This document shows, in pieces, positions 51,523-63,850 of a stretch of 64,000 nucleotides of DNA. The notes beneath the pieces are model-generated. The model saw only the letters and a program-made list of their open reading frames with translations. It was not told the DNA's origin and searched no databases. Where the stretch lies: the NCBI GenBank assembly GCA_022393335.1, contig JAJEKB010001138.1:230809-294808 (forward strand). Reading direction: 5' to 3'. Source of the stretch: Macrotrachela quadricornifera (Eukaryota; Rotifera; Eurotatoria; Philodinida; Philodinidae). Both the position numbers and the translations under genes were made by a program. Each line of letters begins with the position of its first letter. Within the stretch, counting starts at the first letter, position 1.

Positions 51523-53267
51523 ATGGCAGCAAGTATTCCATCTCTTTTATGTTCTTGTCGACGAAACAATTTCAAACAAAGTTAGTTTTTATTTATACTA
51601 AAATTAAAGATACTAAATGTATATTCTCGATCTTTCATGACTATTTTAGCTAATAAATTAAATGAAAATATGGAATTACAAAGACTTAATTTTTCTGAAA
51701 ATAAAACACAAAATTCTTTTTCGGAAGTAACCTGGAAAAATATTTGGACATTTGATGAAATACACGATGCATTATTAAATTCATTATTTTCTATAATACC
51801 TACTGAAATTATACTTAAAATTTTTGAATTACTTTCAAATAATGATCGAAAAAATCTTTCATTAGTTTGTCGATATTTTAAAATGATAACTGATCAAATA
51901 AATCTATCGAAAACAAAATATAATTGTAAGTTATATAGTTATGATTAGTTTTTTCTTAATTCAATAAAATTAATTTAAAATAGTATTAAAAAAATTCAAT
52001 TTAAAATCTTATAAGCAAATTTATACTGATTGGATTAATGAAAAATATTTTCGAAAGAAAAAATTTGAAGAAAAATATCAATATATTAAAATACCTTCTG
52101 GAATAAAATCTCAACATTCTTTCCAATCAATAAATAATGAATTATTTTCTTCAATTTTTGGATTGGATCAACATCCAAATTCATCAAGAAATATGTGAAT
52201 ATAAATAAAAATTTAATTTATTCAAATTTTTAATATTTTTTTCTATAGGACTATTCAATTATCAGTTGATCTGGATAAAACTGCTCATGAATTAATATCA
52301 TTATTAGAAAAAACATCAAAATTTAAAAATAAATGGCGTAAATCTGTCATATTGCAAGAAATGATACAAAGATATTATCGATTTATGATATTAAAATCGT
52401 TATATCCAAAATTATTCCTTATTCCAACAATTGATATTGAAATTGTTTGGCAAACACATCTATTAAGACCATTCATCTATCAAAATGATTGTCTTAGATT
52501 ATTTAATAAAATAATTGATCATTCATTATTATTAAATCATATTCAACAATCATTTAAACAACAAGCTTTTTTACACACATATTATTTATATGAAAAACAT
52601 TTTAATGAACAATATGCACCATTATTATTATATAAAAATAAGAAAATATCTTTAACAAAATATATTTATCCGTATTTTAATAAACTTCAATGTTTAACAC
52701 CAATTTATTCTTATTGGGATGAAACATTAGTTCAATTCTCACAATGTTCCAGTAATAATTATGAAAATCCATTTTCATTTGATGAAAATGAAATTATTCT
52801 TAATATAAATTGGATTGATTTATGTAAAAAATTTATGAATGAAATGTTTTTTGATATACCAAGAGATATATGGAGTTTTAATTTCTTAAATCCAATTAAT
52901 ATGAAACCATTAGCTATGAAACAATTAAAAAAATCTTATGAAAAATTTTTATATATTATAAAAAAATATTCATTAATTAAACAAAATCATTTAATTCATC
53001 CAACATATGCAGTAAGAATATTTTTATATTATTAAAAAAAAAAACTTTATATTCTTGTTTTAGATTGATATTATATGGTATTCTCATATGCAAGAACCAT
53101 TAAAATATGCAAATGATTGTTACCGTCTTTTTGGTTATTTTATTGATCATTATCCAAGATTATCAATTGATAAATTTCAAATTAAAAAATCTTATAAAGA
53201 ACTTCAACAATATTGGAAAAAAGAATTTCAAAATGATATATCAATAGATCATCTTCCAAAGACTTAA
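51523..53267 (+). CDS. F-box protein with C-terminal DUF1399/GRDP-like domain
   Basis: Five exons: 51523-51580, then 51650 onward, with short introns, to the stop at 53265-53267. An F-box lies near residues 70-110 (FSIIPTEIILKIFELLSNND, then RKNLSLVCRYFKMITDQ), the Skp1-binding module of SCF ubiquitin ligases. The rest resembles the DUF1399 domain of glycine-rich-domain proteins: PTIDIEIVWQTHLLRPFIY with NDCLRLFNKIIDH, and a second copy in the last exons, IDIIWYSHMQEPLKYANDC, preceded by PTYA. The repeated pattern is [I/V]WxxHxxxPxxYxxDC. The substrate is unknown. The exon 1 start is the first Met after a GTGCAG acceptor-like site. The last exon is essential, since it completes the second repeat. 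Confidence 0.8.
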
Positions 53268-53420
53268 TTTAAACTTTGATTCTACGTAGTAATATATAAA
53301 ATAATGTTAATTATTATTTTCTAATTAATAAACATAAATATTTGACAAAAATTTGTTTCAAAGTTATTTCTTTTTGAAATGATGTATCAAAAAATTTTCA
53401 AAGTTTGTAATTATCTTGAA
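53268..53420. other. 3' flank of the F-box gene
   Basis: AT-rich, no feature recognised. Confidence 0.4.
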
Positions 53421-56400
53421 CATGGTCTCCAATCTGCAGAGGAACTGGGGGAGGCCAGCCTCCTGCACAATTTAAAAAAATAAAATTTGTTTCTGCGAAT
53501 TTTTTATTTTTCTTTTTTAATTAGTTTTAGTTTCACAGTTTTCTATTTCCATCAGAAAATTTTTTCACCCTGTTCATCTTCACTCTTTCCTCCAGAAAGA
53601 TAATTCTTATTTTTCTTCCAGACAGCTATTCGGTATCTAATATTTCTTGCCAATTGTTATTAGTTTTAGATATTTAATGTCTTCAAGAAAAGCTTATACA
53701 ACTAGTGATACCATAATATGTCCAATATGCGCGAAGTCAATACTCCTAAAAAATTGAAAGAGCCACTGTCAACAAAAGCATAACATGTAACAGACAGAAA
53801 TTGATGTAAAGTATGATGAGATGAAAAAGAATGTTGAAAGGTTTAAATTAGAAACAGTAGCATCACATATGATGACAATTGATAAACCTACATCACTTAT
53901 AAAAAAATACGTTGTTTTCGATGAAAAAACTTTCTTTAACTAAACAAACTACCAATGTTCAACAACAAATTATTGATGGGAATGATCAAATAAATGAACT
54001 GGAACTGGAATTTATGAAAATGGATACTCAAGATACAGTCATTAATTCAACAACGGAAAGCATTGAATTTGTACTAATTCCAACTGATGTTTGTTGTAAT
54101 ATGAATTTCGGTAGGCAAATTGTAAGAAAATAATACTTTTCTGTACAAATAATTCTCTTCAAGAATGTGAATCATCTGATTTAAATACATCAACACTATC
54201 AGAAAGTAACATTTTATTATACGTTGACCAATTAAATATAAGTCAAACAGGTATGAATAAACTATTGGTTAATATAATCATGTATTTTCTTTCTTAGATA
54301 AAATTTCAAATGATTTATGTGGGCTACAATATAACAATGATTATGATTCATCCCATTTTGCAACAACAGCGACAGATGATGACATTATTGTTTCAACAAA
54401 TTTAAGAGAAGAAACAGAAGAAAATTAGCTACTACGTCCGCGAATAGTGACAAAAGGCATTCAAGATGTCAAGTTTGTTAGCAATCACGAGATGAAATTT
54501 ATTGATGCACAACGAAAAAAATTTCCAAGGATAGGATCGTTTACAGATAATAATCAAAAACAAGTTAAACCAAGTGCTACTTGGTTTTCTAAGGGTTATT
54601 CGTGGCTCCGTGCAGTATGTACTGAAAATCAATACGGATTATTATGTATTGATTGTGCTGAGTCGGCAACCGATAAAACATTAATTGCCAAAAGAACAAG
54701 GAAGCGTTTGTCTTACGACCTTATTGGAAGTTAAAGCATAAAGGATTACCTGGTTTGGTTCGCTTTTCTTTTTTTTTTTTATAAAACTTCATATTTATTT
54801 AATCTTTTGTAGGTATAAAACAGCATAAAAATAGCGATTTACATCGAGCAAGTGTAGAACGACGAGTTGCTGCTAAAATTGTAGAAAATCATGGAAATAT
54901 TATTGGACAATTAAATTGTGTTAATTTAGAAACACAAAAATATTTGAAAATTCTTGTACAAACATTGCGATGTATTATTAAAGTAGAGGTGGCACTCTTG
55001 AAATCCAAGCTATTGATTGAATTATTACAAAAACTGGACTGACCCGATATTGTCGAATGTTATAAGCAAAGATACGAATTAATAGTGATAAGATGAAATA
55101 CTTCTCATTTTTATGCTTGCATATAGATATTGGAGTCATGAAGCCATATCTGAATGGCTTCTCAGCATCAATAATTAAGTGTAGCATCAGCAAATAGATT
55201 CACTCAAACAAACTGAATTCATCAATTTAATCATTGATGAAACTAGAGATGTATTCCTCAAACAAATGGTTCGGATTTGTTTGAGATATGTAGAAAAAGA
55301 GAATGGTAATATAAAAGAGGAGGTATTCAAATTAGATCCAGTTAGTGATGAATCTGGAGAAGGTAAGCTAATTTCACATCATAACGAAATATTGGATTGT
55401 ATTTTTAATTTTATCAAGAATTCTCTGTGGTTGAAGAATTCATTGATAATTTACAGAAACAAATTGGCAGATAGTCAATTATTACTGCCCAAACATATGA
55501 TGGAGCAACGGCCATGTGTTTTCAGGTTAAAGATCATATTGAAAGTCGTTTATCAGCATAGGCCATATATATTTATTGTCGATCACATTCACTTAATCTT
55601 AGTGTAAAAGATACTATTGAGTATTCTTTTTATGATGCATATGATACCATGAAATCGGCACTGGTATTGTGGGGTGATAGTACACATAGAATTGAAATAC
55701 TTTTTAATAATCAGGCATGTACTGATTCCAGTAAAAAGAAGATAGAGATTTGTCATTTAGAAGACGTTGATTATTATCATTTATTCAATTTAATAGGTCA
55801 TCGTATATTAAAACCAAGCAACAGAAGACGGTCTTATGCATATGAAACTGTAAAATTTACGTGTCAGCATTACTCTGCAATAGTTTTAACATTTGCTCAG
55901 ATATCTGACTCAAGGAGTAATGGTTCATCAGATGGACGTCGTTATGCAACTGATGCATTAAAACCAATTGTTGTTTTTCAAATACATTTGTTACAAAATG
56001 TTCTTCGTCCAGCTACTATGAAATTCTTAAAACAAATTGAAAATCGTAGACTATGTCTCGATCAACTTGCTTTGAATGTTAAAGCAGTACGAGAACCAAT
56101 TTCACACGTAATAAACAATTTTGATTTTGTTAGTTTTCGGGCAACACTAAAGTTATCAAAGATTTTGCTCCAATTATTACACTAACGTCATATTCAACAC
56201 GATTACAGTATCAACATCAATCAATAGATGTCGATATCGACGAAGATGAATTTAAAAAGATTGGAAATGGTTTTATTGAACATTGTTTACAATCACTGGA
56301 TGCACGGTTTAATGCTAAAGCACAAGAAATACTTGAAAATTTAACTATTCTTTCTTTTCCATCAACTCAATCGCCTGAAGAATTAATTAATAATCCTTTG

Positions 56401-56965
56401 ATAAAAAATATGCATCTTCAACCATTTGTACACGCGAAAGTGTTGGTAGGAAAATATATGAACGAACAGACAAGCCATTACTCAACCTGCAAGATTTGAA
56501 AAATGATATGTATGATTTTCATAAGATCGTTGAAAATATTAGTTCAATTCCATCGATACTTTCAAAACTATCAAAACATGGTAGTGAACAATGACCAGAG
56601 TGGTTTCGTTTATATCATATACTTGGAACATTTGCAGTTGGTTCTAATGAAGCTGAAAGAATGTTTAGCGCATTATGTCGAATAAAATCTTGACTAAGAA
56701 ATCGATCAAATAATACTACTGTTGAAAAGCTCTTGAAATTATCAAGTTTCGATATATAATTAACAGATGAAGGTATAGATTTTATTATCCAAGATTTTAT
56801 AAAAAATCGAGGGGGTGCAAAACTCAAGCAATATAACCTTGTTTCTTGGAAATGATGAAACATTTTAAAGTTTTTTCTTAATATACTTTTGGTGCTTATA
56901 TGTGGCAGAAAGTCTTTCAGTCAAAATTCAGCCCCCTGCATCTTCAAAAATAATCGGGAACCATG
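53421..56965 (+). pseudogene. Decayed hAT-superfamily transposon (ZMYM/KRAB-like hAT transposase remnant)
   Basis: Pieces of one transposase can be followed along the + strand, broken by stops and frameshifts. A zinc-finger-like N-terminal block sits at 54447-54734 (ATWFSKGYSWLRAVC, YGLLCIDCAE). It is followed by HRASVERRVAAKIVENHGN at about 54830. Catalytic-domain-like pieces follow near 55215-55400 (FINLIIDETRDVF, KQMVRICLRYVEKENG) and 55490-56190 (RSHSLNLSVKDTIEY, KSALVLWGDSTHRI, TDALKPIVVFQIHL). The C-terminal hAT dimerisation block is at about 56590-56760 (WFRLYHILGTFAVGSNEAER, MFSALCRIKS-stop). Short, partly matching ends CATGGTCTCC (53421) and GGGAACCATG (56956) may be the terminal inverted repeats; no target-site duplication is clear. 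At least five frame breaks show that it is inactive. Confidence 0.75.
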
Positions 56966-57117
56966 GTTATATCATTCAATCGCTGATCTCTACATGTAGC
57001 CATTGAATCGATCGTCATTTTCTTTATTTAAAGGAAGCTAGTGAACATTTGAGTGACAGTATTTAAAAGAATTTTTTTACCGTTTCCAACGTTGTAGTCA
57101 CCTGCAGTAAGTCAAGA

Positions 57118-57666
57118 AAACTGACTATTAGTCTAGTTCGATATTGGATAGATAATGTACTCAAGCCAACTACTGAAAATTAAAAGCGTCTCCTTCTTTC
57201 TGATTATTATGGTGATCAACGTGATGAAACATTATACGCCGACTTGAAGTATTTAAAACGTTTAAAAATTTCAAAGAAAATGACAGCAATGATTCAATCC
57301 TGTGACGTACACTACAATCAGCAATATATGTATTTAGTAGTTTGAAAAATGTATCATCATGTACGATTGTATGATTTGGAGATTCATTTAGCAAAACCAA
57401 ATAATATTATCAAACTAAACTCATTCGTTTATAATCAACTATCCTCTCCAAAATTCTATTCGATGACACAGTACTCGTGGTACCAGTCTGGTTATGCAAC
57501 AACCAATTCGGGTGCTTTTGAAAATGTAAAAGAAATATGTTTCTCCTTCGACGAAAATCACTGTCGCTTACAAAGTTGTGTGGATCCGACTCCGATTACT
57601 AAATGCGCGTATTGTAACGATGTATTATGTATGGAACATTTTTTCGAAAACTACCATTTTCATTAA
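57118..57666 (+). pseudogene. Fragment of a DDE-superfamily transposase with Cys/His-rich tail
   Basis: One reading frame, interrupted by stops near 57181 and 57341, carries the end of a transposase: RYWIDNVLKPTTEN, a block RLLLSDYYGDQRDETLYADL, DVHYNQQYMYLVV, then the intact part from Met 57349 (HVRLYDLEIHLAKPNNIIKL, FVYNQLSSPKFYSMTQYSWY, QSGYATTNSGAF). The tail KCAYCNDVLCMEHFFENYHF has Cx2C and a CxxH/HxxxxxH-like set that could bind zinc. The order of a DYYGD-like aspartate block, a QxxDVxYN-like block and a YxWYxSGY block resembles DDE endonucleases (pogo/Tc1-like), and I recall this tail type from bdelloid rotifers, though I cannot search. The upstream half is missing, so it is a truncated copy. 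It starts about 150 bp after the hAT remnant and may be a separate insertion. Confidence 0.5.
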
Positions 57667-58250
57667 ATTTTAAGAGAGAGCTGATTATATCGACTTTTTC
57701 TTATTTTTTCCGAAAAGGGTTCTTTATTATATAAAGAGTCTGTCTCATAAAATAAACAGAAAGCTACTACCAATTTTTTTGTAAAAGCCTATTATGCGTA
57801 CCGACCATCCTGCACCTTCCAAAGAAAAGATATCAATAAATGGAAGAAATTCAACTGCTAGTATACAGAATAAAAAAAAGAACAGAGAAAAGGAAAGAAA
57901 AACATCATACATATATGATTGAAAAGAGAAGAAGTATATATGATCACACTCGATGAAAATCTAAATATGTTATTACATCTCCTAGATCGAATTATGCATT
58001 TTCCCCTTTCTGTTTATATTCGCTAAATTTTGGAGAAAAACACCCACTGTGACTCGAAGTTTTTTAGATTTTGACTACCTTACTATAGTCTATCAAATGG
58101 TATATGAGTGAATGGAATCGCAGTGTGACACCTAAATAGTGTTCTTCGTGAGAGGTTCATTCATTATTGCCCACCTGTTATAGCATTCTCTCCGATAAAA
58201 CATTATATAAAATATTATCTTTTTGTATTTTTAAAATAAAAAGAAAGAAT
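57667..58250. other. Intergenic between transposon remnants and the RAP1GDS1-like gene
   Basis: No gene. AT-rich, A/G-rich at 57850-57900. It holds the 3' flank of the RAP1GDS1-like gene. Confidence 0.4.
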
Positions 58251-61200
58251 TTATTCGAGTTCATTCTGTATAACAGCTAATGTTCGATCAATAAGTCTTC
58301 GGCCACCACAATTTTGACTAACACGAATATTTTCAAGTAATGGTTTATATTCATGTAATTGTTCTGTCGTAAGAAAATTATCTAAATAATAAGAAAATAT
58401 TTTTTTTCTTTAAATAATTAATAGAAAAAAGTAAATTTTACTTTGTTTTTTAATCAAATGAATTAATTGAAGAATATTATTAATTATTTCCGAATGTGGA
58501 ACTTCTTGTTTTAAAAATTCTTTAATATTTTCATGACAATTTGCTTCTTTTAATTTTTCACAAATATACGCTAAAAGACAAAAAAAAAATAAATCAAATC
58601 AATGAAGAAAAAAGAAATAACAATAAATCTAACTAACGATTAGCTAACATCATTATAATATTAAGTGCAATGAGTGCTTCATTTTGAATAATTCCACGAT
58701 TTGTTTGTACATCACATGAAGCTAATGTTGAAGTAATTAGTTGAAATGCATTATTACGTGCAAGTGCTTCTATAACTTCAACAGTTTTTAATGCTATTGG
58801 TAATAAAAATAGAACACGACGAGATTCAACTAAAATTTTATTTCATAATATAATATTTATTATCATTATTTAAATGAAAGACTTACATTGTAAACCTGGA
58901 TGTGTAGCATTACTATTAAGAACAATTTGTTGTAAAATTGGATCACCTATTATTGCCAATTTTGATGTTTCTTTTGCATCACGAAGAAGAAAACGAATAA
59001 CACCAGTTGCTTAAAATAAAATGAAATTATTAAAATTTTTCCTAATAATCAAAAACATAATTTTTATTACCTTTATAAGCTATTTCACCATCAAAATTTT
59101 TTGTAAATAAATACGGAATTGCATTATCAAGAACATTACTATCAACTAATAAAAGACGATTAGTAGCTAAAAGAATAAAATATTAAAAAAACATATGATT
59201 ATGCTGTTTATTTTATTTGTTACTTGGAACAGCAAGATTTCTTAATGCACCTAAAATTCCATGTGCAACTTTTGCTTGTTCATCTGTCATTAATTCTAAT
59301 TTATTTTCTAACTGTATTGTAAAATATTTTAATTGTTCAACTAATTTTATATCTGGTTTACGTTTATCTGCCAATATACTTATTGCTGCTTGATCATTTC
59401 GTGTTAAATTTGTTATTATTAATGCACCAGTCATTTTTAATTGTAAATTAGATTTTTCTAACCATGTTATACCATATTCAAGTAAATCATATTTATTAGA
59501 AGTTAATAAATGATCAATTGATGTATCTGAAAACAAAACAAATATTTCATAAAAAGAATTTATTAAATATACTAACCAGCAGTTATAATAACAACAAGTA
59601 AATAACATGTTTCACGAAGAAATTCTTCATCTTGATCAGCATACTGTTCACATAAATTAATTAATTTATAATAAAATAATGATAAACATAATTCTTCTTT
59701 GATAGCATCTAAAGAAAAAAGAAAAAAGAAAATTTGTTGTTCTTTTTGTGATTTAATATTAATTAACAAACCTTCTTCACATGCTTCAAGTAAATATGGT
59801 AATATAACAGTACGATTATCATAAATAGCTGATTCTGCTATTTGATTTCCAATTTCAGATAATAAATGACTGGAAACAAGTTGTTCACATTCTAAATTAG
59901 AAGACAACATTTTATGAAATATATTTTTTTTTGCATTGTACACATATGTGAAATTTCAATCGAGAAAATGATACTGTTAGATTCTTTCGAAAATTTTATT
60001 AGTTTTTTTTTGAAAAATATCATGTCTAAATAGAGTTCAACAATTGAAAATATTCTTTTTTGTTGTCTTTCGAATAAATGTTAATATTGGTCAAATATTA
60101 TAGAACGTGTTTCAGTTTACCTTTGTTCATAGTAAATATTTAGTAATAAAGAAGACAAGGATTGTTTTGTGTTGACGCCAGTAAAAAAAAGAGAAAGAGT
60201 AGTTTGATAGGGGAGATGTCCATCGTGAAGGTGATGATAGAAGCAACTGATTTTGAGAGCATATTGCAAAAAAGCATGAATTTACACAAAATTTTACTAT
60301 CCACAAGTGTAATACTCTAAGTTTTAATGAATTTCATCGATCAATAACAACAAATCCAGCTCAATTCACTCTCAATCATGAAATTCGAAAATTTTCTTTG
60401 AGTATAATACTAACAGCAGTAAGTTTTATAAAAGTTAGTTATGGTGTGGCAATAACTGACTTCCAGCTACAATGGACATCATTACTTGATATTTTATTTT
60501 TCACTCAGTTAATAACGTCTTCAGATTGATATAGAAACAATTGATAGTACAGCACTGAAACTTGGAATGTTCGATGAACAAATAGTTGCTCGTACTCGTA
60601 ATATTCAAGAGACTCTAGATGTTAAATCTATAAACCGGTTCAAAGACAAAGTTACTTGATTCCCAAAAATGACTTTCATCAGTATATAAATTGGAAGCAT
60701 AATTTTTAGAATTCCTTTCTTTTAACATTAAATCTTTTACTGCAGGTTGATATACGTATGTTTAAATCTCCAACTTCAACATGCTCAATAAATTTTATTT
60801 ATCTGCTGATTATTCGTTGTGTTTAAGATTTTGTGCTGAAACTTCATCAATTTCTGTTTTTTTTGTATATAGCTGTTACTATTCTCAATAAAAATTGCGT
60901 TTAATCTATCTAAAAAATTTCTATAAAAAATATTGCCATACTTGTATCATAATCAATCATATTAGAACAAATTGAAAATAAGAACAAAATTATTTTTGAT
61001 TCAGATAAGTATGGTATATATAGAAGAAATATTTTAAATAAATCTTCTTTTAATATTGATTGTGCAACTTGTTCTAAATAAAAAAAAATAATAAATGAAA
61101 ATTATTCTATTGATTATATTTTACCATTTGAATTAATTATATTATGCAATGCACCTAATATCATCATTCGTAATTGTGTACCTTCTTTTTCCTTTGTTTC

Positions 61201-61768
61201 ACATGAATATCGACATACATCAAATAAAGTATTGATACCAATTGTATTAAATACTAAATCACAACCATCAGCTAAAAGAAACAAGTAAATAAAAAACTTT
61301 TAATAAAATCTTCAAACCATTTTCATAACACATGTTTCCTATCGCACGACATGATTCAATTTTTTCTTGTATGGTACCAGATTGTAAAGGATCTTTTAAA
61401 GGAGATATAAAATCTAATCTTACACATTCTCGTCGTTCAGATTCTAAAAAATCAATGAATTAAAAATAAAACGAATAAAATAACTTCATTTTTTTTTGTT
61501 ACCTTCTTTACAAATTTCTGCTAAAAGTCGAATAACTTTATGGCGATAATCTATTTTCTGTTTAAGTAAATCTTTTACTATATTCTTATCAATTTCAGAT
61601 GTCACATTGATGTTTAATGAGCCTGTTCCATCAGCTTGACAAAATATAAAAAAATCAAAATTTTTTATTGTTTAAATATTAATTTAAATTTTTACTATTT
61701 CGAGATGCTTGATTTTGACTATCAATTATTTTTTTAAGAAATGTATCAATATCATTATTTGTATACAT
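58251..61768 (-). CDS. RAP1GDS1: RAP1GDS1/SmgGDS-like armadillo-repeat protein
   Basis: About thirteen exons starting at Met 61768 (MYTNNDIDTFLKK) and stopping at 58253-58251. Armadillo-repeat signatures match SmgGDS along its length: KIESCRAIGNMCYEN, RMMILGALHNIINSN, SEIGNQIAESAIYDNRTV, YGITWLEKSNLQLKMTGALI with ITNLTRNDQAAI, HGILGALRNLAVPS, KATGVIRFLLRDAKETS, ESRRVLFLLPIALK, IQNEALIALNIIMMLAN, and the last part with LHEYKPLLENIRVSQN. SmgGDS binds prenylated and newly made Rho/Rap small GTPases, acting as a chaperone and as an exchange factor for RhoA. The protein keeps ARM repeats throughout but lacks a recognisable stretch of the first vertebrate repeats. One intron of about 1 kb (about 59892-60930) interrupts the N-terminal third and carries a possible nested gene on the other strand. 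Confidence 0.88.
60216..60659 (+). CDS. Possible nested three-exon gene within a RAP1GDS1 intron
   Basis: On the + strand, exons 60216-60230, 60260-60418 and 60525-60659 join in frame to 103 codons and end in TGA. All junctions are phase 0. The second intron (106 nt) has GTAAGT and TCTTCAG sites and is convincing; the first, of 29 nt, is weaker. The product is KHEFTQNFTIHKCNTLSFNEF, then FTLNHEIRKFSLSIILTAID and ETIDSTALKLGMFDEQIVAR to the end. I recognise no domain. It is mostly hydrophilic with no TM or signal peptide. Codon composition is less A/T-biased than the surrounding intron. It could be a fragment of an older gene. Low-to-moderate confidence that it is expressed. Confidence 0.35.
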
Positions 61769-62292
61769 ATTTTTAATAAACGAAATTAAAAATTATTTCC
61801 AAATTACTGTCATCATCTAATTATAAATTCAACTATTGGTTGAATTCTTTTCTTCAATCAATATCGAGCGCTACTTATGCTTTTATACATAACATTGTTT
61901 ATAACGCGTTTATACATAAAGATGAATATTTATTGATTGAATTAATTTGTTCGATTGTTCTGATGCTATTCGTGTTCAATAGATTGAAGAGAACAAATTT
62001 CGCAAAATTAAATCTTTAACAAAATATTTCTCTTTTTCATTCTGAGAAAAAATGTTTTATGTTAATCGATATGTTGTCTCTACTTGTTATTATATTATGG
62101 AAGATGAAATTTTGAAATTTTTTTCTTTAACTTTTACGAAAGTTTTTTTTTCTCATAGTTTAAGATTTAATATCGAGAAAAAACTATATTAAAATTAAAC
62201 TCAATTATTTTATTGATTATTCTTAAACATGAAAATAAATTTTTTTAATATAAAATAATTTTTTTTACATGTTAAACTTTAATCTTTTCTAG
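61769..62292. other. Divergent promoter region of RAP1GDS1-like and SREK1-like genes
   Basis: 524 bp between divergent start codons. AT-rich, without a clear TATA box or other element. The sequence right before the SREK1 start ends in a CTTTTCTAG acceptor-like site. Confidence 0.45.
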
Positions 62293-63850
62293 ATGTCGAC
62301 CGTAGTTTCGAATAGTAAAGTTGTCCAAGTATGTAATGTATCAACAACATGTCAAAGAGATCAATTAAAAGCATTATTTAATTTTTTTGGACGTATTGAT
62401 GATGTTCAATTGTATCCAGATAGGTAAATTATACATATTAATTTATATTTAATCATATAAAATAATAAATGCTTAAAAGTCATATCCTCATAGATATTTT
62501 TATGCAGAAAAAAATTTCTTCTCTTATATTTTAACGTTTAAAAAAGGTTTTTTTCTTTCTTTCAGTGATACATTAACATCAACAATAAATGCAAAAGTTG
62601 GTTATATTAAATTCGATCGTAGTGATAGTGTTCATGCTGCATTAAATATGACAAATACAATATTTATTGATAAACCATTAATAGTTGCACAAGTTTTTGA
62701 AAATAATATACCAGATGAAACTGATGCAATGATTTATTGTGCACCACTTAATCCAAATATAACATTACTTAGTGGTGGTCCAACATGGCCAAGCACAGTT
62801 ATTAATCGAATTGTTGGACAACCACCTAATCATTCATATATTGAAACAGTTGATCCTGAATTAACTGATAGAAATTTACCACCGTATCCACCATTACCTG
62901 GAACATTAGATGTTCCAAAAGTTGAAGAAATTCGACGTACAGTTTATCTATCAAATCTAGATAAAAATGTAAGTTAATTAAATTATAATATTATTTTGTT
63001 TTTAATCTTTTACTTGTTTGATTTAGATTGGTTTAGATATTTTACATGAATTTTTATCACAAATTGGTGAAATACGGTTTATTCGAGCTGCTTATATTGA
63101 TGAAAATGCTGAAACACGTGGTGCTTATGTTGAATTTAGTGAACAACCATCAATTCCAAAAGTTCTTTCAATAAATGGTTTGCAATTTTTTGGTAGACCA
63201 TTATTGTATGTTGAATTTTAATATTTTAAATAAAATATATATAAATATTTAAATTATAGAGTTAATCATGCAACATCTTGTGTTATTAAACCAGCAACTG
63301 TTCGAGGAATGAGAAGTGGTAAGAAAAAAAAATTTCTCTTAAAAAGAAAAAAAATATTTGGTTTTTAGATGAAGAAGATATGCCATTTAGTCGATCACGT
63401 TCACGAAGGTTTGTTTGTTTGTTTTTATTAATTTTCAAGAAGAATTTTATTGTTTTGGTTTTAGTGCATCACCTCGTAAAGATTCAGCAGTTGAAGAGGA
63501 TAGTGATAGTCATCGAGAAAATGGTCGTCGGTCATCCCGTTCACGACATCGTACATCATCAAGATCAAAATCTCGTAAAAAATCATCGAAATCTACTCGT
63601 TCACCAAAGCGTCGATCAAGGTTTATTTTTTTATTTTTACAAAAAAATATCTATTCATATTTTATTTTTAAATAGATCAAGAAAACGTAGTCGATCAAGA
63701 TCATCACGTGATCGAAAACGTCGTTCACGTTCTCGTGATCATCATCGTAGAAAGAAAGATTCACGTAAACGTTCACGTACACGTTCACATTCAAAAGGAC
63801 GTCATCGTCGTAGTGAAAGTAGTCGAAAAGAGAAAAAATCTCGACGTTAA
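62293..63850 (+). CDS. SREK1: SREK1-like splicing regulator (two RRMs plus RS domain)
   Basis: Seven exons: 62293-62423, 62566-62968, 63027-63205, 63260-63318, 63369-63410, 63465-63620 and 63676-63850. RRM1 begins VVQVCNVSTTCQRDQLKALF and ends GYIKFDRSDSVHAALN. The linker has the SREK1-type LPPYPPLPGTLDVPKVEEIR segment. RRM2 begins RRTVYLSNLDKNIGLDILHE and contains AYVEFSEQPSIPKVLSINGL, with GRPLLVNHA at its end. The C-terminal about 130 residues are rich in RS, RK and RR (SRSRSRSASPRK, SRSRHRTSSRSKSRKK), the RS domain that contacts other SR proteins in the spliceosome. The KVEEIRRTVYLSNL start of RRM2 is the strongest SREK1 mark. The start is chosen as the Met right after TTTTCTAG. Two exon ends inside the RS region (63410 and 63620) fall in AG|GT contexts, so alternative reading of these short introns is possible. 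Confidence 0.92.
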
